DNA of 64,000 nucleotides, taken from Aerococcus christensenii (lineage in GTDB: Bacteria; Bacillota; Bacilli; Lactobacillales; Aerococcaceae). Shown in pieces: positions 38,968 to 49,600 of this stretch; position 1 is the first letter of the stretch, and every line of letters starts with the position of its first letter. The notes below the pieces were generated by a model. It was not told the origin of the DNA, ran no database searches, and saw only the letters and a list, made by a program, of their open reading frames with translations. The stretch is from the NCBI RefSeq assembly GCF_001543105.1, contig NZ_CP014159.1, forward strand, positions 806,001 to 870,000, written 5' to 3'. The position numbers and the translations under genes are program-made.

Positions 38968-40701
38968 TTAATGGTAGCCGATCATGATGGCAATAACAAT
39001 GAAAATGGTTCCTAATCCGAATAAGAAAGCTTGCATCTTCAGTTGGAATTTGGCCCAGTTTGACCAATCGATGCGTGCTGCAGCTAGGCAGCCGATTAAA
39101 GAAGCTGAAACAGGAGTAAAGGCATCCACAAATCCTGACCCGAGTTGGAAGGCCAAAACGGCCACTTGACGGGTAATCCCTAAGATATCTGCTAAAGGTG
39201 CCATGATAGGCATAGTTAGAGCAGCTTGACCGGAGTTTGAAGTCACGACTAAGTTAAATAAACTTTGGAAGATGTACATAAACCAAGCTCCGATAATACT
39301 TGGAAGACCTTGAAGGGCATTTCCTACGTGATAGAGAATAGTATTTAAAGTAGAGAAAGTTCCAGCATCAGATCCCCCTAAAACTAAGAGAATCCCCTTA
39401 GCCATCCCTACAACAACAGCGGTAGGGGCTAAGTCTGAGACGCCATCTCTAAAAGCATAAGCGAGATCGTTAAAGGTGAGTTGTTTGTTGCTGGTCAAGA
39501 CACCTGTAAAACCTGCTGCAAGTCCCATAACGAAGAATTGAGAAGCAAGTTCAGGAATAGAATAGCCCTGACGCATAACACCCCAAACAATCCAAATTAA
39601 TCCGAATAGCATTTCAATGAGGATAATTTTATGACCGAAAATAAAGTTCTTCTGGTGGTTGTCTTCATTGTTGAGGTTATTTCTAAAATAAGCATCAGAT
39701 TCGTAACTTGGAGAAAGTTCAGGATTGGCATGGATTTTCTTTGCATAAACCATGGTAAAGGCACAAGATAAGGCGGTTAAAATGAACCACATGATAATTC
39801 TGAAACCAGCCCCAGAAAGAGCAGGAAGTCCAGAAATCCCTTGAGCAATGGCAATCGAGAAAGGACTCATCCAAGAACCCGCATTTCCAATTTGAGAAGC
39901 GGCGAAAGTGACGGTAACAGCAACGATAGAGTCATAACCAATAGCTACCATGAAAGGAGCAATGATCATAACGAAAGGAATTACTTGTTCAGACGCCCCG
40001 AAGGTTGCTCCGGCAAAGGAGAATAAGAAAAAGAGAAGCGGAATCGCTAATTTTTCCATACCTCTGGCACTATTAACAAAAGCATAAATTCCAGCGTCAA
40101 TGGCGCCTGTACGCATGATCATCCCAAAAGAGCCACCGACGACTAAGAGGAGAGCAACAATCCCGATGGCTGAGCCATAGCGGTCACCGGTCACGATTCC
40201 TTCAAAAATATAATTTAAAACCCCGAAGCCGTGATGATCTTTGGTTCCCCAAAGGACAGCTGTTTTATGTTGCTTTTGGCTTGTATCATAGATACTATCC
40301 CCATAAAGTTTGTAAAGTTCACTCTCTTCCAATCCTGCTTTTTCAAGCTTTTCTAAATTAAGTTCTTCAGGAGAGTCGATTAACTTTTTCAAAAGAGGTT
40401 CTTTGACCTTTAGCTTGTTGAGTTGGTCGGGGTGTTTAATGAGTTCGTTTAAATCAGACCGTAAGACCTCTTGTTTTAATGGATGAGCATAGCGGAAAGA
40501 ATTATCTTGTAAGACTATCCGTGATTTTTCTTGTCCATCCGGTGTTTGATACACTATTTTTTCTGTAGTATATTTTCCTGCTGGAATCATAATAGTAAGT
40601 AACCAAGCAACAAGAACGATACCAAAAATAATGACGTAAGTATGTGGGGTACGAAAAGCGGGTTGATTATTTGCTTTTTCTTGCGTTTGTGTAGAATCCA
40701 A
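38968..40701 (-). CDS. YfcC-family (C4-dicarboxylate/amino-acid type) membrane carrier
   Basis: A 577-residue secondary transporter of the YfcC/ArgE-AbgT-like superfamily, with about a dozen membrane segments. PAGKYTTE follows the first helix, and VVGGSFGMIMRTGAIDAG, EQVIPFVMIIAPF and VTSNSGQAALTMPIMAPL are typical. Between the first and second helices lies a hydrophilic stretch of about 125 residues (about 45-170), longer than in usual members, which should face outside. It is the first gene of a two-gene unit with iadA, so di- or oligopeptide or aspartyl compounds are candidate substrates, by inference. Confidence 0.82.
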   Translation of the reverse strand: MDSTQTQEKANNQPAFRTPHTYVIIFGIVLVAWLLTIMIPAGKYTTEKIVYQTPDGQEKSRIVLQDNSFRYAHPLKQEVLRSDLNELIKHPDQLNKLKVKEPLLKKLIDSPEELNLEKLEKAGLEESELYKLYGDSIYDTSQKQHKTAVLWGTKDHHGFGVLNYIFEGIVTGDRYGSAIGIVALLLVVGGSFGMIMRTGAIDAGIYAFVNSARGMEKLAIPLLFFLFSFAGATFGASEQVIPFVMIIAPFMVAIGYDSIVAVTVTFAASQIGNAGSWMSPFSIAIAQGISGLPALSGAGFRIIMWFILTALSCAFTMVYAKKIHANPELSPSYESDAYFRNNLNNEDNHQKNFIFGHKIILIEMLFGLIWIVWGVMRQGYSIPELASQFFVMGLAAGFTGVLTSNKQLTFNDLAYAFRDGVSDLAPTAVVVGMAKGILLVLGGSDAGTFSTLNTILYHVGNALQGLPSIIGAWFMYIFQSLFNLVVTSNSGQAALTMPIMAPLADILGITRQVAVLAFQLGSGFVDAFTPVSASLIGCLAAARIDWSNWAKFQLKMQAFLFGLGTIFIVIAIMIGYH

Positions 40702-40867
40702 TAAAATAGCCTCCTTAGACTCAGTAAAAATAGTTAACGCATTTATTTTATCAGAAAAGGCGAGCTGTCAACAATTTTATTTAAAATTGTTTCTTAAAAA
40801 GAAGGTTTATTAAAAATAAAATATCTAGTCAGAGGGGGAAAATACAAAAAATGAAAATAAAAAACTA

Positions 40868-40895
40868 TTGACTTTCATTTTTTGTCATTTATAAT
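40868..40895 (+). promoter_or_regulatory. Promoter of the T-box operon
   Basis: TTGACT at 40868-40873 and TATAAT at 40890-40895, spaced by 16 bases. Confidence 0.8.
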
Positions 40896-40914
40896 AGGAT
40901 TAATTTAAAGATTC

Positions 40915-41140
40915 GATGAAGCAAAGAGTAGTTGGTGATTCTCCAGTTGAGCGAGGGACGTAGGATGGAAGGTCCTCTGGAGGCTATCGATGAACCGCAT
41001 TGCGGAGATGACTGGTCGAAAGTTGAGATTAGTCCGCAGATGTCTGCGTTAACAAACAGAGTGTTATTAGGAAGCTAATGACAAATTAGAGTGGTACCGT
41101 GGAAAAAAAGTCCGCCTCTTCAGAGAGGCGGACTTTTTTT
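40915..41140 (+). promoter_or_regulatory. T-box riboswitch, probable arginine specificity
   Basis: The stem I landmarks AGTA (40927-40930) and the distal loop region (GGGAC...GGATGGAAG...GTCC) are visible. The specifier loop reads GAAC-CGC-A, with CGC at 40996-40998, an arginine codon, by alignment with the GAAA-GGC-A loop of glycine T-boxes. The T-box sequence AGAGTGGTACCGTGG is at about 41088-41102. A terminator (41104-41140) follows. Uncharged tRNA-Arg should pair and allow read-through into the transporter and argH genes. Confidence 0.88.
41104..41140 (+). terminator. T-box terminator
   Basis: AAGTCCGCCTCT pairs with AGAGGCGGACTT around TCAG, followed by seven T bases. Confidence 0.93.
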
Positions 41141-41189
41141 GTTTTGGATTTGTTTTATCGATTAAGAATTTATAAAGGAGGCTATAGCT

Positions 41190-42686
41190 ATGGCTAAAAA
41201 GTGGAAATGGATGTTACGAATAAGTGTATTCATGAGTCTTATGTTAGGCTTAGTAGGTTTCAAGCAGGAAGTTTGGGCTGAAGTATCTCAAACAAGTCCG
41301 CAAGTGGCTGAAAATGATCGATTGTTAGAAGAAATTAAGGAACGTGGCGTTTTACGCTTTGGAACAGCGAGTGGCTATGCGCCTTTTGAATTTACGGTTT
41401 TAGAAAATGGGAAAAATAAAGTAGTGGGATCTGATATTTTTCTGGCCCAAGCTATTGCAGATGCGATTGGCGTTCGTTTAGAGATTGTGGATATGGAGTT
41501 TGGAAGTTTAATTCCAGCCATGGAAAGTGGATCGATTGATATTATTATTGCGGGAATGTCTTATACGCCTGAACGTGATAAAACGGTAGATTTTTCTCAT
41601 TATTACAATCAAGATAATCAATTCTTTGTGATTAAGAAGAAAGATCAAGACAGAATTACAGGAGCGGATGCTTTTAAAGAAGGTGGAAAAATAGGCGTGA
41701 GCGATAATACCTTACAAGCCACTCTTGTGAGTGAAAAAATTCCCACAGCTAATAAAGTCACCATGAGAAAATCGGCGGATGCTATTTCTGCTCTACTTTC
41801 TGGTCAAGTAGAAGCCGTGTTACTGGATGAATCAGTGGCTAAGGCTTTTGCAGCAGAACATGAGGATTTATTAGCGATTCCTTCTGGTTTAGATGTTTCT
41901 GCTGATGGAAAATCTGTAGCTGTTCCCAATAATCAACCTCAATTGTTAGCGGTGGTGAATGATACAGTTGATCGCTTAGTAGAAAATGGTAAGATGGATG
42001 AATTTTTAGAGCAGTCTTATACTCTCATTAGAGAAAATCAAAAAGATTCCTGGCTTAAGTATTGGCCTTATTTCTGGGATGGCATTAAAGTAACTGTGAT
42101 TATTGCTACTTTTGCTGTGGCTGTAGGGGTAGTCCTCGGTTTCTTCTTAGCCCTTATGCGGCTATCTGATATTAAAATTCTACAAGTCGTGGCTGCTTCT
42201 TATGTGGAATTTGTTCGGGGCACGCCGATGATGGTGCAAGTCCTCTTTATCTTTTTGAGTCTTGGAGCTACCTTTAGTCTTTCTTCATTGTGGTCAGGAA
42301 TGATTGCTGTGGCTTTGAATTCTGGAGCCTATGTTTGCGAGATCTTCCGTGGAGGTATTAAAGCAGTGGATAAAGGGCAAATGGAAGCTGCACGGTCCCT
42401 AGGATTATCTTATTGGACGACGATGCGCAAGGTTATTTTTCCGCAGTCTTTACGGTCAATATGGCCGTCCTTAGGAAATGAATTTATTACTTTGTTGAAA
42501 GATTCTTCTATTGTTTCTACGATAGGAGTAGCGGAATTAACCTTCCAAACTCGGGCGGTAACCTCTCTTACCTATAAAGGGATTGTGCCTTTGGTAATTG
42601 CGATGTTGTGTTACTTTATAATGACCTTCCTCTTATCCAGAGGACTTTCGTGGTATGAAAAGAAAATCGAGAAAAAATTTGCTTAG
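41190..42686 (+). CDS. Amino-acid ABC transporter, fused substrate-binding and permease protein (copy 1)
   Basis: A 498-residue fusion. A signal-anchor is at residues 1-30, a family-3 solute-binding domain covers about 45-275 (GVLRFGTASGYAPFEF, ...DIIIAGMSYTPERDKTVDFS), and a HisM-type permease domain covers about 290-498, with the EAA loop MEAARSLGLSYWTTMRKVIFPQSLR. No lipobox cysteine is seen, as expected for a domain tied to the membrane by its permease. The arginine T-box upstream and argH downstream suggest arginine or a related amino acid. No ATPase gene is nearby. Start ATG follows AAAGGAGG. Confidence 0.9.
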   Translation: MAKKWKWMLRISVFMSLMLGLVGFKQEVWAEVSQTSPQVAENDRLLEEIKERGVLRFGTASGYAPFEFTVLENGKNKVVGSDIFLAQAIADAIGVRLEIVDMEFGSLIPAMESGSIDIIIAGMSYTPERDKTVDFSHYYNQDNQFFVIKKKDQDRITGADAFKEGGKIGVSDNTLQATLVSEKIPTANKVTMRKSADAISALLSGQVEAVLLDESVAKAFAAEHEDLLAIPSGLDVSADGKSVAVPNNQPQLLAVVNDTVDRLVENGKMDEFLEQSYTLIRENQKDSWLKYWPYFWDGIKVTVIIATFAVAVGVVLGFFLALMRLSDIKILQVVAASYVEFVRGTPMMVQVLFIFLSLGATFSLSSLWSGMIAVALNSGAYVCEIFRGGIKAVDKGQMEAARSLGLSYWTTMRKVIFPQSLRSIWPSLGNEFITLLKDSSIVSTIGVAELTFQTRAVTSLTYKGIVPLVIAMLCYFIMTFLLSRGLSWYEKKIEKKFA

Positions 42687-42724
42687 AATATAGGAATGGT
42701 TGCGTAGAAAAAGGAGTGAAAGTA

Positions 42725-44116
42725 ATGGCGATTTGGTCAAATAAATTTCATCAGGCAATGAATACGTCAGCGTATGACTTTAATCAATCCATTCAGGTCG
42801 ATGCAAGATTATTGGATGCCGATTTACGAGGAAGTATTGGACACGCCAAGATGTTAGGAAATCAGGAAGTACTTACCCCAATCGAGGCAGATCAACTCTG
42901 CCAAACCTTGCAAGTAATGCGTGAAGAATATGCAGCAGGTAAGTTGGTCATCGATTATAGTTGTGAAGATATCCATAGTTTTATTGAAGAAGAATTAACC
43001 AAACGACTGGGTGCGATCGGCAAAAAAATTCATACCGGAAGAAGTCGGAATGATCAAGTAGCGACTGCTATGAAAATTTATGCGAAAGACGCTGCTCAAT
43101 CTCTTCAAGAAGGCTTAAAAAAAGCAGTGCTGACTTTCTGTGATCAGGCGGAGATTTACAAAGAAACGATTATGCCAGGCTATACCCATCTTCAAAGAGC
43201 TCAACCGATTACCTATGGGCATTATTTGATGGCTTATGTCGAAATGTTTCGTCGGGATTATGGTCGGTTAGGAGATGTGATTAAACGGATTGATCAAACC
43301 CTTCCTTTGGGAGCAGGGGCCCTTGCAACTACCACTTTCCCTTTAGATCGTTTTCAAACAGCTGAATTTCTTGGCTTTGAGTCGCCATCCTTAAACAGTT
43401 TAGATGCTGTGGCTGATAGAGATTATAGTTTAGAGTTTTTAAGTGCTTTAGCAGTTATGGCTATGCATCTCAGTCGATATGCAGAAGAAACCATTTTATG
43501 GGCAAGTCAGGAGTTTCATTTTGTTCATATAGAAGATACTTTTTCAACTGGGTCTTCGATCATGCCTCAGAAGAAGAATGCAGATATTCATGAATTGATG
43601 CGTGGGAAAACGGGACGTGTGTATGGCGATTTGATGGCTGTTTTAACCTTGATGAAAGGATTGCCTCTGACTTATAATAAGGACTTGCAAGAGGAAAAAG
43701 AACGCTTTTTTGATGCGATTGATACCATGACGATGATGGTCAGTCTTTTACCTGAGATGCTAAAAGCGACGCAACCAAATACAGAAGCGATGTATAAGGC
43801 TGCTGGCAAAGGCTTCTTGAATGCGACAGATTGTGCAGATTACTTGACAGCTAAGGGTATTCCATTTAGAGAAGCCTATCAAACGACAGGGGATCTCTTA
43901 CAGTATTGTCAAAGTCATCAAAAGACTTTAGAAACTTTGACCTTGGAGGAATATCAACAGTTTGATCCGCATTTTGATGAAGGAATCTATCAAGCCATTG
44001 ATTTGAAGACGTGTGTTTATAAGCGCCAAGTTCTTGGAGGACCCGCCCCACAATGTGTTGCCGATCATATTCAAAGAGTTCGTGCATTTTTCTTAGATGA
44101 TAAAAAAGTAAATTAG
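42725..44116 (+). CDS. argH: Argininosuccinate lyase
   Basis: About 463 residues, fumarase/aspartase superfamily. The signature GSSIMPQKKNAD carries the catalytic serine. SRNDQVAT and TVGYTHLQ-type motifs (MPGYTHLQRAQPITYGHY) are also present. It releases arginine and fumarate from argininosuccinate. ATG 42725 is chosen because AAAGGAG lies 10 bases upstream and MAIWSNKF is a family-like start. A GTG at 42716 overlaps the ribosome-binding site. argG is not adjacent. It sits between the two transporter fusions, behind the arginine T-box. Confidence 0.93.
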   Translation: MAIWSNKFHQAMNTSAYDFNQSIQVDARLLDADLRGSIGHAKMLGNQEVLTPIEADQLCQTLQVMREEYAAGKLVIDYSCEDIHSFIEEELTKRLGAIGKKIHTGRSRNDQVATAMKIYAKDAAQSLQEGLKKAVLTFCDQAEIYKETIMPGYTHLQRAQPITYGHYLMAYVEMFRRDYGRLGDVIKRIDQTLPLGAGALATTTFPLDRFQTAEFLGFESPSLNSLDAVADRDYSLEFLSALAVMAMHLSRYAEETILWASQEFHFVHIEDTFSTGSSIMPQKKNADIHELMRGKTGRVYGDLMAVLTLMKGLPLTYNKDLQEEKERFFDAIDTMTMMVSLLPEMLKATQPNTEAMYKAAGKGFLNATDCADYLTAKGIPFREAYQTTGDLLQYCQSHQKTLETLTLEEYQQFDPHFDEGIYQAIDLKTCVYKRQVLGGPAPQCVADHIQRVRAFFLDDKKVN

Positions 44117-44131
44117 AGAGAGGGAAGATAG

Positions 44132-45637
44132 ATGTCAGTGATGAAAAGATTAACAGTAGGGTTAATCACACTTTTTATGATGCTTAGTATTTTGTTAGCA
44201 GGGGTGAAACCTGTTGTTCATGCAGAGGAAACCCAAGCAGGAGAAGGAAGTAATCTCCTAGAGCAAGTGAAGGCTCGCGGAGAAATTCGAATTGGTGTGA
44301 GTCCAGACTATCCTCCATTTGAATTTATTGCTATGAAAAATGGTAAACAAACGGTGAGTGGTGTCGATATTTCCTTAGGGAATAAGATCGCAAAAGACTT
44401 GGGCGTAAAGGCTACTTTTGTGACGATGGAATTTTCGAGCTTACTCTCTTCTTTGGAAGCAGGAAATATTGATGCTATTATTTCTGGGATGGCACGTACC
44501 GAAGAAAGAGCAAAATCTGTGGACTTTTCTACAGGTTATCAAGAAGACGAACAAGCGATTATTATTCGGAAAAGTGATGCAGATAAAATTAAAGATAAAA
44601 ACTCCTTTACGCCAGACATGACGGTTGGTTACCAACAAGGAGCCCTTCAAGAAACCTTGGCCAAAGAACAAATGGCTAATGTTAAGCAGCACACCATGCA
44701 ACAAATTCCAGATTTGATCAGTGCTCTTCAAACCAAACAAATTGACGGAGTTTTGGTGGACTCTTCTGTTGGAGGATCCCATGTTAAAGCTCACCCAGAA
44801 AGTTTAGAGATGGTTATCGGAAAATTTAAGATGACGGACGATAACGCGAAGTACGTGGCTATTCCTAAGAATCAACCCGCCCTTCAAGCAGCGATTAATC
44901 AATCCATTGCAGAAGTGAAGGAGCAAGGATTGATTGATCAATGGATGGATGAAGCCTATGATCTCTTAATTAAAAAGGATGAAGGAGAAAAGAAGATTAA
45001 TTGGTTGGATTACACCCCTTATTATTGGAATGGGGTGAAAATGACCTTACTCATTTCCTTTGTGTCGGTTGTGTGTGGTTTAGTTTTAGGGTCTATTTTA
45101 GCCGTGATGCGATTAACAGATAATATTGTATTGTCTGGACTTGCTATGGCTTATGTTGAATTTGTGAGAGGGACACCGTTAATGATTCAAGTCCTCTTTA
45201 TGTTTTTAGGGATTGGCGGTTTGTTCAATGTTTCGCCGCTAGTGGCAGGAATGATTGCTGTGTCTTTAAACTCCGGTGCTTATGTTTGTGAAGTCATTCG
45301 TGGAGGCCTTCAAGCGGTTGATAAAGGACAGAGCGAAGCTGCACGGTCTCTTGGACTCAGTCGACTTAAGACTTTGCGCTTAGTTATTTTCCCTCAATCT
45401 CTACGTTCGATTTGGCCTGCTTTAGGGAATGAATTTGTAACCTTGATTAAGGAATCTTCCATTGTTTCGACGATCGGAATTGCTGAATTAACTTTCCAAA
45501 CACGTGCAGTGACCAGCATTACTTATCAAGGAATTATTCCTTTGGTAATTTCTATGGTAATTTATTTCATTTTGACCTTCTCTTTAACCAGAGGATTAAA
45601 CGCATTCGAAAAACGGTTAAATGCGAAGTATGCCTAA
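44132..45637 (+). CDS. Amino-acid ABC transporter, fused substrate-binding and permease protein (copy 2)
   Basis: A 501-residue paralogue of the fusion encoded at 41190. It has a signal peptide of about 30 residues, a binding domain (GEIRIGVSPDYPPFEF, DAIISGMARTEERAKSVDFS) and a permease domain with EAARSLGLSRLKTLRLVIFPQSLR. The two copies are most alike in the permease half. The pair flanks argH in one T-box-controlled unit, which suggests two arginine-related uptake specificities served by one shared ATPase encoded elsewhere. A terminator follows. Confidence 0.9.
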   Translation: MSVMKRLTVGLITLFMMLSILLAGVKPVVHAEETQAGEGSNLLEQVKARGEIRIGVSPDYPPFEFIAMKNGKQTVSGVDISLGNKIAKDLGVKATFVTMEFSSLLSSLEAGNIDAIISGMARTEERAKSVDFSTGYQEDEQAIIIRKSDADKIKDKNSFTPDMTVGYQQGALQETLAKEQMANVKQHTMQQIPDLISALQTKQIDGVLVDSSVGGSHVKAHPESLEMVIGKFKMTDDNAKYVAIPKNQPALQAAINQSIAEVKEQGLIDQWMDEAYDLLIKKDEGEKKINWLDYTPYYWNGVKMTLLISFVSVVCGLVLGSILAVMRLTDNIVLSGLAMAYVEFVRGTPLMIQVLFMFLGIGGLFNVSPLVAGMIAVSLNSGAYVCEVIRGGLQAVDKGQSEAARSLGLSRLKTLRLVIFPQSLRSIWPALGNEFVTLIKESSIVSTIGIAELTFQTRAVTSITYQGIIPLVISMVIYFILTFSLTRGLNAFEKRLNAKYA

Positions 45638-45686
45638 AAGTAAGGGTAAAGCTATTTTTTAGAACAAGATACATTCAAAAACATTT

Positions 45687-45722
45687 AGCGCAGGAGTTTT
45701 AATAACTTCTGTGCTTTTTATA
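45687..45722 (+). terminator. Terminator of the arginine unit
   Basis: AGCGCAG.AGTT pairs with AACT.CTGTGCT, followed by TTTTTATA. Confidence 0.82.
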
Positions 45723-45747
45723 TCGATTTTAATTTCGAAAAAGAAAA

Positions 45748-45783
45748 GACCGCTTGCAAAAGAAAAATTCTTTGCGAGCGGTC
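45748..45783 (-). terminator. Second hairpin, oriented as a minus-strand terminator
   Basis: GACCGCT.GCAAA pairs with TTTGCGAGCGGTC. On the minus strand it is followed by TTTTCTTTTTC. No minus-strand gene now lies upstream of it, so it may be left from a lost gene. Confidence 0.5.
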
Positions 45784-46014
45784 AATAATTAATCAAAGCA
45801 TCATTTATCTTTTTATTTAATTTAAGGCCTAATGCAAGAATAGAAAGAGCGAAGGAGGGAAATGAAGTTTGAAATCTGGTTTTAGGGAGCTTGATCTCGT
45901 GATAGGAAAGAAGAGCCGTGTATTATTACTCTAGTTGAACGGAAAACGCGAAAACTTCTCACCCAGAAGACTTGGAAGTGGGATGCCGCTTCAATTGTAA
46001 AGTCCGTAAAAAAG

Positions 46015-46359
46015 ATGATTCTCAAAGAGGAGCAAGAGTATTTAAAAACCTTAACGACCGATAACGGAAGTGAATTTTCTAATCTGTCACAACTTGAAAA
46101 CGGACTAAAAGATATAAAGGTCTTTTTCACTCACGCTTATTCTGCCTGGGAAAAAGGAACTAACGAAAGGCATAATCGCATGTTAAGAGAATTCTTGCCT
46201 AAAGGGACCAGCTTTAAAAATTTGACATACCAAGAGTTGGCGCACTACACGAATACTATAAACAATCGCTTCAGAAAGATCTTAGATTATCAAACGCCCA
46301 ATGACTGTTACATCATGGAAGTTGCGAAACTTCAGGATACCCTTAGAGAAGTAGGTTAA
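46015..46359 (+). pseudogene. IS30-family transposase C-terminal fragment
   Basis: 114 codons carrying the DDE catalytic region: TTDNGSEF with the second aspartate, then WEKGTNERHNRMLREFLPKG with the final glutamate, and LDYQTPNDCY. The N-terminal DNA-binding domain and the first aspartate are lost or out of frame. It shares a frame-keeping region with copy 2, which is broken in more places. Confidence 0.88.
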
Positions 46360-46376
46360 AGTGCTTAACAAAGTTT

Positions 46377-46406
46377 AGAGATTCAGAGAGATTCAGAGAG
46401 ATTCAG
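46377..46406 (+). repeat. Three tandem copies of a 10-base unit
   Basis: AGAGATTCAG occurs three times in a row. The equivalent place in the second IS30 copy has it once, so this is a local expansion. Confidence 0.9.
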
Positions 46407-46625
46407 GGTGGGCCAGTCAAGGTCCGCTACGCATTCCCCCTTGAATCTCTAAATAGTAATCAAGCGCTCTAAGCTTGAGAAAATGGGCCAAGAAATGATA
46501 TAATTTTAATGTACCTGTTGAAATGGAGAGTTTTGTGACCAGTGTTGGCAAAATTTGTCATAGAATTCGTCTATTTATTTGTTTAAAAAATTCATTACAG
46601 ATTAGAGAAAATTAAGGAGATTGTT

Positions 46626-49600
46626 ATGAAAAAATTTAACCCTTCAAGGCATACACCATCAAAAGGTTCTAGGAAGCGTTCTTCACACAAGGTGTACACG
46701 CTTCCGTTAGCAACAATGGCTGCTTCACTGACCGCAGCAACCTACTTAGGCGGCCAGCCTGTCAAGGCTGTTCAAGCGACCACAATTTCTACACCAACAT
46801 ACACTGAAACAGCTAAAGAACTTACGAATAGCACAAGCACTGCAACAGCTAAAGGACTTACGAATAGCACAAGCACTGCAACAGCTAAAGGACTTACGAA
46901 TAGCACAAGCACTGCACCAGCTAATAAGCCTACGAATGGCACGGCTACTAAGTATCAAGATCGTGAAGCTGATGTGGTTGTTAACAATCCAGAATGGCTC
47001 AAAACTCCTAGTATTCTTGAGTTCCAGCGTTATCGTGCTACTAATGATGAAAATAAAGATAAAAAGACAATGAATTCCGACGATTATGGTAGCGATGAGC
47101 ACAATACTCTGATTAAAAAAACGGATATGTATGCACATATCGAAACAATAGATGGTGCTAAATATCTTGTATTCGACGTGTTCTTCAACAATGATGCTCA
47201 GTCGATGATAAAGCTTTCAAACAGGCAGTGGTATATATGGCAAGTACCGTACCAAATTGCTAAGTTAAAGTCCGATGGTTTGTTCGAAAACGACACAATT
47301 CGCGACTTACGTTTTGACGCTTACAAACTTAAAGATGCATCACAAAATGACAAATTAAAACGCAAGATGAACTTTACTCTTTCGCGCGATTTTGCCAAGT
47401 TTGAAAAAGTAGACAATCAGTCAACAACTATAAACTTCCCATATGATAGTGAAAAAAGTTTCGGCGGCAATAGTAATAAGTCCTCAAGTTTCCATTATAG
47501 TTTAGGACCGAATCAGACAAAATATGAAAGAGATATGAAAGATCTATTCCGTGAGAATCACAATGATTACGCTCTTGGTAAAGCAACTTGGCTAGATTAC
47601 CCATATAATGGTAAGAATTATGGAATAGGTATTCAAACTTCAGAAGTAAATCTTGCATTCCATATGCATGCCGCAGTAAAGCTTAACGATACAGCAATTA
47701 ACGAAAACGCTAAGACGTATGATGAAAAGTACGCTAATATACATAATGCTTGGACTTGGGCAGATTCTGCATCATATGCACGCACAACAAGCTCGTCCTA
47801 CGTGTGGATTTCTGGACGAGATCCAGAATCTGACCAAGATAAAAACTTAAAGCGCCACAAGGATGACAGCACAGCGCCAAAAATTTATCACAAAGACACT
47901 GAAATAACCGACGACAAACAGACCATTCAACTTCATACAGGCGATAAACTAAGCTTCACTACCAGCGATAACAAGGGTTATATTGAGAAGTTTAGCATTT
48001 CTGGTTTAACAAAAGATCCTACAATCACGCATGGTGCTGGAAGCGAAGACAAACCGCTTTTATCAGATAGCATCACTGTTACTAAAGAAATGAACGGCAA
48101 GAGAGTAACTATTACTTCCGAGGATGGCTCTGGCAACGTTACCACACGCAAAGTTAAAGTCAAAGTTACTACACTTGCTAAAGAACATCCTCTTAGCGGT
48201 AAAACCATTGATATTACCGTTGGTGATAAATTACCGGAATTGACAGAACTTGTTGAGATTAAAGACGGAGACAAGCTTAAAGATAATAAGCCAACCTTAG
48301 TGTGGAACGGCACTCCTCCAAAAACTGATACAGTTGGCGTATTTACCCATGGTATTAAGGGAACATACTCCGATAATTCCACGAGTATAACAAAACCAGA
48401 GACAGGGGTAATCATCAGAGTTAAACCAAAGAAGCCAGTTATCGACACTGTTCTGACTAATCTTGCTGGAAAGAAAGGGCAGAAAGTAACAGTATCTGTT
48501 GGAAATGGTATTCCTACTGACGCTAAAGTTACTACAACAGTTAAACTGTTTGATAAAAATAACAACGAAATCGGCTCTACTACAACGATTAACAATGGTA
48601 AAGCGGAGATTACTGTTAAGGATGGAATTCCTGAAGGCGACGTGTATGCAACAACGACTGTCACGAAGCCTGAAGAAAAGACTCTTAAAACAACAATTCC
48701 AGGATTTGACCTAACTTCAGAAAACAGTGATAAAAAACAAGCTACTGCGCCTAAGGATAATGAAAAACCAACAATTATTGCTACTTCATCGCCTGTAACA
48801 GTTGGGCAAGATCTGAAGATTCACATTATCGCTAAAGATGATGTGAAGGTTAAAGAAGTCGACACGTTACAGGCGCTAATGAAAGCCAATCTGCTTCAAC
48901 AAGCTGATATCCTTAGTGGTCGTGCAAGTGTTTCAAAAACCACTGACACTGATCAGGAACAAGTGTTGGATCTCACTGTTACGAAGATGCAGCCGAAGGA
49001 AGTCGGTACACATACTCTAACTCTCACGGTAACCGACTCGGCAGGAAAAACCGGCACCGTAACTCTAACCATAACCGTGAAGCCAGCTGCTCCAACCATC
49101 ACTACCCCAGCAAACGGAGACGGTCAAGGCTCAGCCACGATCACTCCAGCAACGGATACTGATAGTCTGGAAATCACGTATACGCCAGAAGGCAAAGACA
49201 AAGAGAAGACCATCACTGTCAAGAAAGGCGCTGACAACAAGTGGAAGAAGGGTGACGACACTCCAGCAGGCATAATCGTTGATGAAGCCACTGGTAAAGT
49301 CACTATTCCAGCAGACAAAGTCAAAGACGATAGTGATGTAAAAGCTAAAGATAAGAAGGGTGACAAAGCTTCCAGCGAAGCCACTGGTAAAGCCAAAAAG
49401 AACCCAACTACTCCAGCAACTACACCAGATGCTCCAAAAGTCGAGCCTCAAGATAATGGTTCTGTTGAGGTAACACCAGCAAAGGATACTGATAGTCTGG
49501 AAATCACTTATACGCCAGAAGATGGAACCAAAGAGAAGACCTTCACTGTCGAGAAAGACAATGATGGAAACTGGACTGGTAAAGACATTCCAGAAGGCGT

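Larger units (their letters stand above)
45885..46494 (+). mobile_element. Truncated IS30-family element (copy 1)
   Basis: From GGGAGCTTGAT onward the DNA matches the second copy at 61884 almost base for base, up to GGGCCAAGAA at about 46494. Only the 3' part of the element is present, so it cannot move by itself. Small deletions near 45910 also break the reading frame. A 10-base stretch near the end is triplicated here but single in copy 2. Confidence 0.85.

Noticed and set aside
46809..46916. 36-base regular repeats as a CRISPR array
   Set aside because: The units are directly adjacent with no spacers and are in frame within a surface-protein gene.
47978..48664. Long minus-strand open frame opposite the LVKTG surface protein
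   Set aside because: It mirrors the codon pattern of the real gene, has no ribosome-binding site and gives a low-complexity hydrophobic product.
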